5,686 nucleotides of DNA from Clostridiales bacterium (GCA_003149835.1 QAMX01000084.1:1-5686), one strand, 5' to 3'; counted from the first letter of the stretch, positions 1 through 5,686 are shown. The notes: generated by a model not told the origin, from the letters alone. Made by a program: numbers and translations.

Positions 1-227
1 TCACATTTTACGCGCAAGTTGAGGAGAAAACCTTTTTACAGGCATACAGAGAGCGGTCGATCTTGAAAGGCCGGCCAATCACCGTTCTGCAAGGAGGAAG
101 CGCGCGAGTCGCGCTCGCCGGTGAAATTGACGACGACTGCCGTCTGTGCGTGCGCTATGAGGACGGGACGGAGGCCTTGCTCTCGTCGGGCGAGGTCAGT
201 ATCCGGATGGAGGAGAAAAAAGGATGA
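1..227 (+). CDS. birA: Biotin--[acetyl-CoA-carboxylase] ligase, C-terminal part (5' end outside window)
   Basis: The frame whose codons begin at position 3 is open and encodes 74 residues, ending in TGA at 225-227. The peptide contains YRERSILKGRPITVLQG, then a short beta-rich stretch with GEIDDDCRLCVRYEDGT and SSGEVSIR. This matches the small SH3-like C-terminal domain of BirA-type biotin ligases. The catalytic core and any N-terminal DNA-binding domain lie outside the window, so I cannot tell whether this is the bifunctional ligase-repressor or a ligase only. The family joins biotin to AMP and transfers it to a lysine of carboxylase carrier proteins in the cytoplasm. Its stop overlaps the bioY start (ATGA), and the bioY ribosome binding site lies inside its last codons. 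That tight link to a biotin transporter supports an assignment made from a short and fairly variable domain. Confidence 0.85.
   Translation, partial: TFYAQVEEKTFLQAYRERSILKGRPITVLQGGSARVALAGEIDDDCRLCVRYEDGTEALLSSGEVSIRMEEKKG
209..215 (+). promoter_or_regulatory. Ribosome binding site of bioY, inside the end of birA
   Basis: GGAGGAG at 209-215 is a strong Shine-Dalgarno match, 8 bases before the ATG at 224. It lies within the last codons of birA, consistent with translational coupling across the ATGA overlap. It fixes the bioY start. Confidence 0.85.
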
Positions 228-781
228 AAAAAAAGCTGTTTTCCGTCCGCGGTATGGTGATGTGCGCTCTGTTTACCGCGCTGCTCGCCGCGGGCGCGTT
301 TATTAAAATCCCTATGCCGCTCGTGCCGATGACGTTGCAGGCGCAGTTTGCGCTGTTGGCCGGCGTGCTGCTCGGCGCGCGCGGCGGAGCGCTTTCCGTC
401 GCCCTGTATTTGCTGCTCGGTTTGTGCGGCTTGCCCGTATTTACCGGCGGCGGCGGAATCGGCTATGTGCTGCGTCCGACGTTTGGGTATATCATCGGAT
501 TCCTGGCCGGGGCGGTTGTCGCCGGTTTGATCGCGCACCGTGGTTCGGCGCCTTCGTTTCGGCGGATTTTAGCGGCGCAGCTCGCGGGGCTCGGCGTTCT
601 TTACCTCATCGGCGTCGTTTATTTCTATGTGATCTGCAATTATGCGACCGCGCAGCCGGTAAGCGTCGGAACAGTTCTGGTATCCGGATTTTTGCTGACG
701 CTGCCTAACGACCTTGTGCTCTGCGTCGTCGGCTCGCTCGGTGCGAAGCGCCTGATGCCTGTTTTGCAAAGAGGACGTTGA
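224..781 (+). CDS. bioY: Biotin transporter BioY (ECF transporter S component)
   Basis: This 185-residue protein is the usual length for BioY, the membrane subunit that binds biotin and works alone or with the shared ECF energy module (EcfA, EcfA', EcfT). No energy-module gene is in the window. Hydrophobic segments suggest about six membrane helices, near residues 9-27, 36-52, 55-70, 83-105, 115-139 and 148-173. Family hallmarks are visible: IPMPLVPMTLQAQFALLAG from residue 29, the GLPVFTGGGGIGYVLRPTFG stretch at residues 69-88, followed by YIIGFLAG, and LPNDLVLCVVG in the last helix. The basic N-terminus MKKK is typical. The ATG at 224 has a strong ribosome binding site at 209-215 and overlaps the birA stop, so the two genes are almost surely one transcript. 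No biotin synthesis gene is seen beside it; whether the organism makes biotin cannot be judged from here. Confidence 0.95.
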   Translation: MKKKLFSVRGMVMCALFTALLAAGAFIKIPMPLVPMTLQAQFALLAGVLLGARGGALSVALYLLLGLCGLPVFTGGGGIGYVLRPTFGYIIGFLAGAVVAGLIAHRGSAPSFRRILAAQLAGLGVLYLIGVVYFYVICNYATAQPVSVGTVLVSGFLLTLPNDLVLCVVGSLGAKRLMPVLQRGR

Positions 782-899
782 GCGGCCTGTTCGCAAGTCT
801 ACGGGCATTTTGAAGAGAAGAATAGCGCTCTCTCGCGGCTTTTGCGGCGGTACGAGGGGCCGGACGCTCCCGGCCATAGGCGGCGTGTCGCCGCCGGAT
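782..899. other. Convergent intergenic region with inverted repeats
   Basis: No gene is supported here. Three small inverted repeats follow bioY. A weak stem pairs GCCTGT (785-790) with ACGGGC (801-806, one G-T pair) and is followed only by ATTTT. A second pairs GGCCGG (858-863) with CCGGCC (870-875). A third pairs GGCGGCG (879-885) with CGCCGCC (889-895) across a 3-base loop. None has a good T run on the plus strand, so none is a convincing intrinsic terminator for bioY. The first could be a weak one. Their placement between convergent genes suggests a role in ending transcription, which is inference. Confidence 0.4.
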
Positions 900-936
900 A
901 AAAAAACCAAGCGGCCGGTATTGATACCGGCCGCTT
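900..936 (-). terminator. Intrinsic terminator of the DUF436 gene
   Basis: A perfect 12-bp stem joins AAGCGGCCGGTA (909-920) and TACCGGCCGCTT (925-936) across the 4-base loop TTGA. On the minus strand it is followed, after GG, by a run of seven T (plus-strand A at 900-906). It sits 24 bases past the stop of the minus-strand gene. The plus-strand side has no T run, so it should act mainly for the minus-strand transcript, although the very stable stem may also trim bioY messages. Confidence 0.9.
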
Positions 937-960
937 GACGAAATGGATAGGAGGGGAGCT

Positions 961-1518
961 TTACAGCAGCCGCTCGTCGTATACAGCGCGCGAGCCGCCG
1001 ACAAATTTCGGTCTTGTGCGCGCGCAGACGATGTGCGCTTCACCGATGCGGTCAACCGAGATCCGAAGCGGCACGGCGACCGGGCGCAGATGCATTCCGA
1101 TCAGCGTGCCGCCGATGTCGATACCGGCAGCGGCGCTTTGACAGAGCGATTCAACCGCTACCGGCGCGTCAAACGCCTTGTAAGCAGCGGTTGCGAAAGA
1201 GCCGCCCGCCTTGGGCTGCGGTACGGCGTTGACGGGGGGCAGCCGGTACAGGGCGGCGGCGGCCGCTTCAAGGATAACGGCGCGGTTGAGATGTTCGCAG
1301 CACTGTGCCGCGAGGTAGACGCCGTTTTCTTTCAGCAGGGGATAAATCCCGTCTAAAATGGCCTGCGCAGCTTCTGGAGAGGATTGCTTTCCGATTTTGC
1401 CGCCGCAGACCTCGCTCGACGAGCAGCCGACAACGAAAAGATCGCCCGCGGAAAGCCGGGCCGCCTCTAATATTTCCCTGACCGCCGCAGCGGCCTGCAA
1501 ACGAATATCGTCAAACAT
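961..1518 (-). CDS. DUF436 / UPF0340 family protein (YwlG-like), function unknown
   Basis: Counted from the ATG at 1518, this is a 185-residue soluble protein, close to the usual length of the family (B. subtilis YwlG; TIGR01440). Conserved stretches are clear: GDLFVVGCSSSEVCGGKIGK (residues 25-44), QCCEHLNRA (72-80), IDIGGTLIGMHLRPVAVPLR (133-152) and ARTRPKFVGGSRAVYD (166-181). The cysteines at 32, 73 and 74, with Glu75 and His76, look like a possible metal or active site, but no reaction is established to my knowledge. There is no signal peptide or membrane helix. In-frame starts also exist at 1527 (GTG) and 1524 (ATG). I prefer 1518 because AGGTG at 1525-1529 lies 6 bases upstream of it, and the longer forms would start inside that site. 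The gene is monocistronic, with its own promoter and terminator, and is convergent with bioY and divergent from ileS. Confidence 0.9.
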   Translation of the reverse strand: MFDDIRLQAAAAVREILEAARLSAGDLFVVGCSSSEVCGGKIGKQSSPEAAQAILDGIYPLLKENGVYLAAQCCEHLNRAVILEAAAAALYRLPPVNAVPQPKAGGSFATAAYKAFDAPVAVESLCQSAAAGIDIGGTLIGMHLRPVAVPLRISVDRIGEAHIVCARTRPKFVGGSRAVYDERLL

Positions 1519-1524
1519 ACGCAT

Positions 1525-1529
1525 CACCT
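1525..1529 (-). promoter_or_regulatory. Ribosome binding site deciding the DUF436 start
   Basis: AGGTG on the minus strand (CACCT on plus) lies 6 bases before the ATG at 1518 and overlaps the alternative GTG start at 1527. It is a moderate match, but it is the only Shine-Dalgarno-like site here and supports the 185-residue form. Confidence 0.6.
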
Positions 1530-1550
1530 GTTATTTTTCAAGATACATAT

Positions 1551-1579
1551 ATTATACCACTGCGCCGCCGCGAATGCAA
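1551..1579 (-). promoter_or_regulatory. Extended -10 sigma-A-type promoter of the DUF436 gene
   Basis: On the minus strand, TATAAT (plus 1551-1556) is preceded by TGG, giving an extended -10 (TGnTATAAT). A 17-base spacer separates it from TTGCAT (plus 1574-1579), a partial -35 matching at TTG. The start of transcription would be near 1544, giving a leader of about 26 bases before the ATG at 1518. There is no room for a long regulatory leader, unlike ileS on the other side. Confidence 0.8.
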
Positions 1580-1624
1580 ACGCCGTTTGAGGACGATAAA
1601 CTGGAACGGTTTGAGCGTAAATGC

Positions 1625-1653
1625 TTGACAAAAGAAAGAAAATGGAATATAAT
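1625..1653 (+). promoter_or_regulatory. Consensus sigma-A-type promoter of ileS
   Basis: TTGACA (1625-1630) and TATAAT (1648-1653) are separated by exactly 17 bases, a perfect match to the housekeeping consensus. The expected transcription start is near 1660, just before the T-box leader. A promoter this strong suggests that ileS output is set by the leader rather than by initiation. It is divergent from the DUF436 promoter, and the two -35 boxes are 45 bases apart. Confidence 0.93.
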
Positions 1654-1757
1654 ATCAACAAGATCATGAAATGCGTTGAACGGGACAGGACGCCGCTGTT
1701 TCCGCGCCTCAGAGAGCCGCCGTATGCTGAAAGGCGGCGCGCCGGAAAGCGTTTGTT

Positions 1758-1760
1758 ATC
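1758..1760 (+). promoter_or_regulatory. T-box specifier codon ATC (isoleucine)
   Basis: ATC lies on the 3' side of the internal loop of Stem I, directly before the lower helix CCCG (1762-1765), and is followed by the conserved purine A1761. It would pair with the GAU anticodon of tRNA-Ile. Another ATC at 1824-1826 lies outside Stem I and is not a candidate. The loop boundaries come from hand folding. Confidence 0.8.
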
Positions 1761-1889
1761 ACCCGCCAGCAGCTTTGCCGAAAGAGGATTCCTCGACTAA
1801 GCGGAGACGGGTTCGCCGCCGTTATCATGGCAGCCGCGTACCGGGAAACCGGCCGCGCGGGATGAGCGGGCGCCGTTCGGCGTCAATTT

Positions 1890-1920
1890 GGGTGGTACCG
1901 CGGAGACGATTCTCCGTCCC
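1890..1920 (+). promoter_or_regulatory. T-box antiterminator
   Basis: GGG (1890-1892) pairs with CCC (1918-1920), and CGGAG (1901-1905) pairs with CTCCG (1912-1916), with a G-U pair 1900-1917. Between the helices is the 7-base bulge TGGTACC (1893-1899). The first four bases, UGGU, match a tRNA ending in ACCA, as expected for tRNA-Ile with A as discriminator base. The 3' strand is shared with the terminator stem, so the two folds exclude each other. Confidence 0.92.
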
Positions 1921-1947
1921 TTGTCAGAGGGACGGAGTTCTTTTTTT
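1912..1947 (+). terminator. T-box regulated intrinsic terminator
   Basis: CTCCGTCCCT (1912-1921) and AGGGACGGAG (1928-1937) form a perfect 10-bp stem with a 6-base loop, followed by TTC and a run of seven T (1941-1947). It uses the same 5' strand as the antiterminator. Transcription should stop here, before ileS, when tRNA-Ile is charged. Confidence 0.95.
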
Positions 1948-1964
1948 GCGCGAAAACGAGACTT

Positions 1965-1972
1965 GGAAGGAG
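1965..1972 (+). promoter_or_regulatory. Ribosome binding site of ileS
   Basis: GGAAGGAG at 1965-1972 is a strong Shine-Dalgarno match, 12 bases before the ATG at 1985. The spacing is a little long but usable. It lies after the T-box terminator, which argues that translation starts at 1985 and not inside the leader. Confidence 0.75.
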
Positions 1973-1984
1973 AAAACACGAGAG

Positions 1985-4900
1985 ATGTACAAAGACGTAT
2001 CAAACAACTTGGATTTCGTTGCCAGAGAACGGCAAATGAACGAGTTCTGGAAGGAAAACCATATTTTTGAGCGCAGCATCGAAAACCGCGCCGAGGGCGA
2101 AAACTTTACCTTTTACGACGGCCCGCCGACAGCCAACGGCAAACCCCATATCGGTCACATCCTGACCCGCGCGATCAAGGATATCATCCCGCGCTACAAG
2201 ACGATGAAGGGCTGCCACGTGCTGCGCAAGGCCGGCTGGGACACGCACGGTCTGCCGGTCGAATTGGAGGTCGAAAAGCTTTTGAAGCTCGACGGCAAAC
2301 AGGACGTCGAGCGCTATGGAATCGAGCCGTTCAACGAAAAGTGCAAGGAATCGGTCTGGAAATACACCTCCGAATGGCGCGAGATGAGCGACGCGGTGGC
2401 CTACTGGTGCGACATGGATCACCCGTATGTCACCTATCACAACTCCTATATTGAATCCGTCTGGTGGGCGATTAAAAAGATTGCCGATCAGGGGCTGCTC
2501 TACAAGGGCCACAAGATCGTCCCGTATTGCCCGCGCTGCGGGACGGCGCTGTCCAGCCATGAGGTTGCGCAGGGGTATAAGGACGTCAAGGAGACCTCCG
2601 TCTTCGTCAAATTCCGGCTCGCCGACAGCGAAAACCGCTATTTCCTCGCATGGACGACGACGCCCTGGACTCTGCCGTCCAACGTCGCTCTCGCCGTCAA
2701 CGCGGCGGAGGCCTATGTGGAGGTACAGGTTGGCGGCGAAACGCTGATCATGGCCGAGGCGCTCGTCGAGAGCGCGATCTCCGAGGAGCACAGCGTCGTC
2801 GCCCGTTTCCGCGGCAGCGAGCTGCTCGGCCTCCGCTATGTCCCGCTCTTCGATTTTGCCAAGCCGGAAAAGCCGGCATATTACGTCGTCGCCGGCGATT
2901 TCGTCACGCTGACGGACGGCGCGGGCATTGTCCATATCGCGCCGGCCTTCGGTGAAGACGACGCGCGCGTCGGCCGCGAGAACGACCTGCCGTTTGTGCA
3001 GCTCGTCGACGGCCGGGGCCGCTTTACGCCCGAGGTGACGCCGTGGGCCGGCACCTTCTGCAAAGACGGGGACAAGGCGATCATCGCCGACCTCAAAGAG
3101 CGCGGCCTGCTGTACAAAGCCGTGGCGTTCGAGCATTCCTATCCGTTCTGCTGGCGCTGCGACACGCCGCTGCTGTATTACGCGCTCGACACCTGGTTCA
3201 TCCGCATGACCGCAGTCAAGGACCGGCTCATCAAAAACAACAACTCCGTCAACTGGATTCCCGAGAGCATCCGCGACGGCCGTATGGGCAATTTCCTCGA
3301 AAACGTCGTCGACTGGGGGCTGAGCCGCTCGCGTTACTGGGGTACGCCGCTGCCGGTCTGGGTCTGCTCCTGCGGGCATTTCCACGTCGTCGGCAGCATC
3401 GAGGAGCTGAAACGCCTCGGCAAGGACGTGCCGGACGATATTGAGCTGCATAAGCCGTATGTCGACCGGATCACGCTGACCTGCGAAAAATGCGGCGGCG
3501 AGATGCGGCGCACGCCGGAGGTCATCGACTGCTGGTTTGACTCCGGTTCCATGCCCTTTGCTCAGTGGCACTATCCGTTTGAAAACAAAGAGCGCTTTGA
3601 GCAGAATTTCCCGGCCGATTTCATCAGCGAGGCCGTCGATCAGACGCGCGGCTGGTTCTATACGCTGCTCGCCATCTCGACGCTGCTCTTCGACAAAGCG
3701 CCGTTTAAAAACTGCATTGTGCTCGGCCATGTCTGCGACAAAGACGGGTACAAGATGTCGAAGCACCGCGGCAACGTCGTCGACCCGTGGACGGTGCTGA
3801 ACAAGCAGGGCGCCGACGCTGTTCGCTGGTATTTTTACTCCGCTTCGGCTCCGTGGCTGCCCAGCCGCTTCTATGAAGAGGCTGTCAGCGAAAGCCAGCG
3901 CAAGTTTATGGGGACGCTCTGGAACACCTATTATTTCTTTGTCCTCTACGCCAACATCGACGGCTTTGCGCCCAACGGGCGCACTCCGGCGGACTGTGCT
4001 CTGACGGTCATGGACAAGTGGATTCTCTCGCGTCTGAACACGCTGGTGCGCAGCGTCGATGAACTTCTGGCTGATTATAAGATCACCGAGTCGGCGCGGG
4101 CCATCGCCGCGTTTACCGACGAGCTCTCCAACTGGTATGTCCGCCGCGGCCGCGAGCGCTACTGGATTTCCGGCGCGAGCGAGGACAAGGAAGCGGCGTT
4201 TATGACGCTGTATACCGTGCTCGTGACGCTGTCAAAGGTCATCGCGCCGTTTGTGCCGTTTATATCGGAAGAGATTTATCAGAATCTCGTCCGCAGCGCC
4301 GATGAAAATGCGCCGCTCAGCGTGCATCTCTGCGATTTCCCGGTCTGCGACGAAGATCTGATCGACGCGGAACTGGAAAGAAACATGGATCTCACGCTGC
4401 GCGTCGTCGTGCTTGGCCGCGCCTGCCGCGCCGCGTCGGCGATCAAAAACCGCCAGCCGCTCAGCGCGCTGTACGTGAAAAACGGCGCGCAGGAAACGCT
4501 CCCGCCGGATTTTGCCGCGCTGGTCGCCGATGAGCTGAACGTAAAAGCCGTCAGCTTCACCGAGGACGCCGACCGTTTCGTGTCCTACCTGTTCAAACCC
4601 CAGCTCAAAACCTGCGGAAAGAAATTCGGCAAGCTGGTGCCGGCGATCAAGGAAACGCTGCTCAACGCCGACGGCGGCGCGCTGATGCGGGAGCTGAAAG
4701 AAAACGGCTGTCTCAAACTGCCGCTCTCGGGAGAAGTGGTCGAGCTTTTGGAAGAGGATCTGCTGATTGAGACGAAGAAGGCCGAGGGCTTTGTGGCCGA
4801 GAGCGATAAAGAGCTGACGGTCGCGCTCGACGTCACCCTGAATGAGACATTGGTTGAGGAGGGCTTTGTCCGCGAGGTCATCAATAAGCTGCAAACCATG

Positions 4901-5107
4901 CGCAAGGACGCGGGCTTTGCCGTCACGGATCGGATCCATGTCACCTGTCGGAGCGGGGAAAAGCTGGAGCGCATCGTCGAAGCGAACGCCGTAGCCATTG
5001 CCAGCGACGTGCTGGCGCTGTCGGTGTCCTTTACAGAGCCGGCCGGCTATGTGAAGGAATGGAATATCAACGGCGAGAGCGCCGTGCTGGGCGTGCAAAA
5101 GGCGTAG
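1985..5107 (+). CDS. ileS: Isoleucyl-tRNA synthetase, type 2 (eukaryote-like)
   Basis: This 1040-residue class I synthetase charges tRNA-Ile with isoleucine in the cytoplasm. In order: an N-terminal part with FTFYDGPPTANGKPHIGHIL (residues 41-60), whose HIGH motif is at 55-58; GWDTHGLPVE (84-93); a cysteine pair CPRC (182-185); the CP1 editing domain with AWTTTPWTLPSN (222-233) and GIVHIAPAFGEDD (314-326); CWRC (389-392) and CEKC (500-503), probable zinc ligands; CWFDSGSMP (516-524); the KMSKH motif (590-594); then the helical anticodon-binding region with DKWILSRLN (677-685) and NWYVRRGRERYW (716-727), and a C-terminal region ending at the TAG at 5105-5107. HIGH, KMSKH, the length and the overall motif wording fit type 2 IleRS rather than the usual bacterial type 1. 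The frame stays open upstream to 1676, but that stretch is the T-box leader. The ATG at 1985 has a ribosome binding site and gives the normal family N-terminus. No truncation or frameshift is seen. Confidence 0.97.
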   Translation: MYKDVSNNLDFVARERQMNEFWKENHIFERSIENRAEGENFTFYDGPPTANGKPHIGHILTRAIKDIIPRYKTMKGCHVLRKAGWDTHGLPVELEVEKLLKLDGKQDVERYGIEPFNEKCKESVWKYTSEWREMSDAVAYWCDMDHPYVTYHNSYIESVWWAIKKIADQGLLYKGHKIVPYCPRCGTALSSHEVAQGYKDVKETSVFVKFRLADSENRYFLAWTTTPWTLPSNVALAVNAAEAYVEVQVGGETLIMAEALVESAISEEHSVVARFRGSELLGLRYVPLFDFAKPEKPAYYVVAGDFVTLTDGAGIVHIAPAFGEDDARVGRENDLPFVQLVDGRGRFTPEVTPWAGTFCKDGDKAIIADLKERGLLYKAVAFEHSYPFCWRCDTPLLYYALDTWFIRMTAVKDRLIKNNNSVNWIPESIRDGRMGNFLENVVDWGLSRSRYWGTPLPVWVCSCGHFHVVGSIEELKRLGKDVPDDIELHKPYVDRITLTCEKCGGEMRRTPEVIDCWFDSGSMPFAQWHYPFENKERFEQNFPADFISEAVDQTRGWFYTLLAISTLLFDKAPFKNCIVLGHVCDKDGYKMSKHRGNVVDPWTVLNKQGADAVRWYFYSASAPWLPSRFYEEAVSESQRKFMGTLWNTYYFFVLYANIDGFAPNGRTPADCALTVMDKWILSRLNTLVRSVDELLADYKITESARAIAAFTDELSNWYVRRGRERYWISGASEDKEAAFMTLYTVLVTLSKVIAPFVPFISEEIYQNLVRSADENAPLSVHLCDFPVCDEDLIDAELERNMDLTLRVVVLGRACRAASAIKNRQPLSALYVKNGAQETLPPDFAALVADELNVKAVSFTEDADRFVSYLFKPQLKTCGKKFGKLVPAIKETLLNADGGALMRELKENGCLKLPLSGEVVELLEEDLLIETKKAEGFVAESDKELTVALDVTLNETLVEEGFVREVINKLQTMRKDAGFAVTDRIHVTCRSGEKLERIVEANAVAIASDVLALSVSFTEPAGYVKEWNINGESAVLGVQKA

Positions 5108-5181
5108 CCCGATACCGAGCGGAAAATACGGGGAAATTCCGTGGGGGAGCCCACAGAAATATAAAAAGGATGGTGACGGAT
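5108..5181 (+). other. Short intergenic gap between ileS and the SGNH hydrolase gene
   Basis: These 74 bases hold a small hairpin, GTGGG (5141-5145) with CCCAC (5150-5154), but no T run follows it, so I see no intrinsic terminator. No clear promoter is present either. AAAAAGGA (5163-5170) and GGTG (5172-5175) precede the ATG at 5182 and probably give its ribosome binding site. Read-through from ileS is possible but not shown. Confidence 0.5.
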
Positions 5182-5686
5182 ATGATTCTGCAAAAAGGCG
5201 ACGTACTAATTCTGACCGGCGACAGCGTGACCGACTGCGGCCGTTCGCGCGATTTCGACGACGGAGGCCGCGACAACGTCAACGGTATGGGCGGCGGCTA
5301 TCCGATGCTGGTCAAGGCGTATCTCAACGCCATGTATCCCGAGTTGGAGCTGACGGTCATCAACAAGGGAATCAGCGGCAACCGCACCTGCGACATTCTC
5401 GACCGCATGGAGAGCGATCACCTGCGCCTGAAACCCGACGTCGTGACGCTCCTGATTGGCATTAACGACGTGTGGCGGCATTTCGACAACCCGCAGATGA
5501 AACAGATCGATGCGGAAGAGTATGCGGCGAACATGGACAAAATCATCGCCGCGCTGAAAACCTCAGCCCGCGAGGTCGTCGTTCTCTCGCCGTTCATGGT
5601 CAAGCAGCCGGATGAAGCGCCCATGTATCAAATGGCGCTGGAATATGCGGCGCTGGCAAAGGCCGCCGCCGAAAAAGCGGGCGCGC
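5182..5686 (+). CDS. SGNH/GDSL-family hydrolase (3' end outside window)
   Basis: The first 168 residues of an SGNH hydrolase are present; the frame is open to the window end. Block I is VLILTGDSVTDCGR (residues 8-21), with the predicted nucleophile Ser15 in GDS. Block II is NKGISGNRTCD (61-71), with glycine and Asn67 for the oxyanion hole. Block III is LIGINDVW (91-98), the GxND motif with Asn95. The final DxxH block, with the catalytic Asp and His, would lie past the right edge. No signal peptide is seen, so a cytoplasmic enzyme is likely. The family hydrolyses esters, often removing acetyl groups from sugars or lipids; the substrate cannot be named here. The start at 5182 is preferred. An in-frame ATG at 5170 is possible, but it overlaps the purine-rich AAGGA site that probably binds the ribosome. 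Confidence 0.9.
   Translation, partial: MILQKGDVLILTGDSVTDCGRSRDFDDGGRDNVNGMGGGYPMLVKAYLNAMYPELELTVINKGISGNRTCDILDRMESDHLRLKPDVVTLLIGINDVWRHFDNPQMKQIDAEEYAANMDKIIAALKTSAREVVVLSPFMVKQPDEAPMYQMALEYAALAKAAAEKAGA

Larger units (their letters stand above)
1660..1947 (+). promoter_or_regulatory. tRNA-Ile-responsive T-box riboswitch leader of ileS
   Basis: The leader holds the expected T-box parts in order. Stem I runs from CGGG (1681-1684) to CCCG (1762-1765), with TTTCC/GGAAA (1699-1703 with 1744-1748) in the middle. Its apical hairpin is GCCGCC/GGCGGC (1716-1721 with 1733-1738), next to the AGAGAG distal motif at 1711-1716. The 3' side of the lower internal loop carries ATC (1758-1760) followed by A, the expected isoleucine specifier. 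A linker region has small hairpins, including a GAAA tetraloop closed by CCGG (1841-1852). Stem III is CGCC/GGCG (1871-1874 with 1879-1882). The T-box core GGGTGGTACCGCGG is at 1890-1903, followed by a terminator. In this family, uncharged tRNA pairs its anticodon with the specifier and its NCCA end with the bulge, which favours the antiterminator. The isoleucine identity from the specifier agrees with the downstream gene. The 5' end is inferred from the promoter. Confidence 0.95.

Noticed and set aside
785..811. Weak stem-loop followed by ATTTT as the bioY terminator
   Set aside because: The stem is only 6 bp with a G-T pair and a 10-base loop, and the T run is 4; too weak to call as a terminator.
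943..1356. Plus-strand open frame opposite the DUF436 gene
   Set aside because: It is the shadow of a minus-strand gene with clear family motifs; an AGGAGG-like string at 949-954 is not suitably placed for the ATG at 943.
1666..1800. Possible leader peptide of 44 codons starting at the ATG at 1666
   Set aside because: It has no ribosome binding site, begins a few bases after the predicted transcription start, has no isoleucine codons, and overlaps Stem I of the T-box, which explains the sequence.
2000..3766. Long minus-strand open frame of 588 codons opposite ileS
   Set aside because: It is fully antisense to a certain ileS, has no family resemblance, and is explained by high GC and codon bias that remove stops from the opposite strand.
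4232..5098. Minus-strand open frame of 288 codons opposite the 3' end of ileS
   Set aside because: It is antisense to the coding frame of ileS, has no recognisable domain, and no ribosome binding site or promoter was seen.
5141..5154. GTGGG/CCCAC hairpin after ileS as a terminator
   Set aside because: The stem is 5 bp and is followed by AGAAATATAAAAAGG, not a T run.

Overview
The window looks like the chromosome of a GC-rich member of the Firmicutes, most likely a Clostridia lineage. The evidence is an isoleucine T-box leader in front of ileS, a DUF436 (YwlG-type) gene, a birA-bioY biotin pair, strong AGGAGG-type ribosome binding sites and sigma-A-like promoters. The taxonomic call is inference. 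I see no mobile element, CRISPR array, rRNA or tRNA, and no clearly new multi-gene system. This is a housekeeping region whose most interesting part is regulatory.

Left part (1-781, plus strand): the C-terminal end of biotin-protein ligase (birA, cut by the window edge) overlaps by ATGA the start of bioY, the membrane S component of an ECF biotin importer. The two are probably translationally coupled, joining biotin uptake to biotin use. From 782 to 960 there is a convergent intergenic space rich in inverted repeats. One of these is a strong intrinsic terminator that serves the opposite-strand gene.

Middle part (961-1518, minus strand): a single DUF436/UPF0340 (YwlG-like) gene of unknown function. 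It has its own extended -10 promoter and its own terminator, so it is a monocistronic unit.

Right part (1625-5107, plus strand): a consensus promoter (TTGACA, 17-base spacer, TATAAT) drives a leader of about 325 bases containing a complete tRNA-Ile-responsive T-box riboswitch. It has a Stem I with an ATC specifier, a Stem III, an antiterminator with a UGGUACC bulge, and a competing terminator with a T7 run. This controls ileS, a 1040-residue type 2 (eukaryote-like) isoleucyl-tRNA synthetase. The logic is that uncharged tRNA-Ile stabilises the antiterminator and lets the synthetase be made. The leader happens to stay open in the ileS frame, so the gene can easily be miscalled about 100 codons too long.

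After 74 bases without a clear terminator comes the 5' part of an SGNH/GDSL-family hydrolase gene, cut by the right edge of the window.
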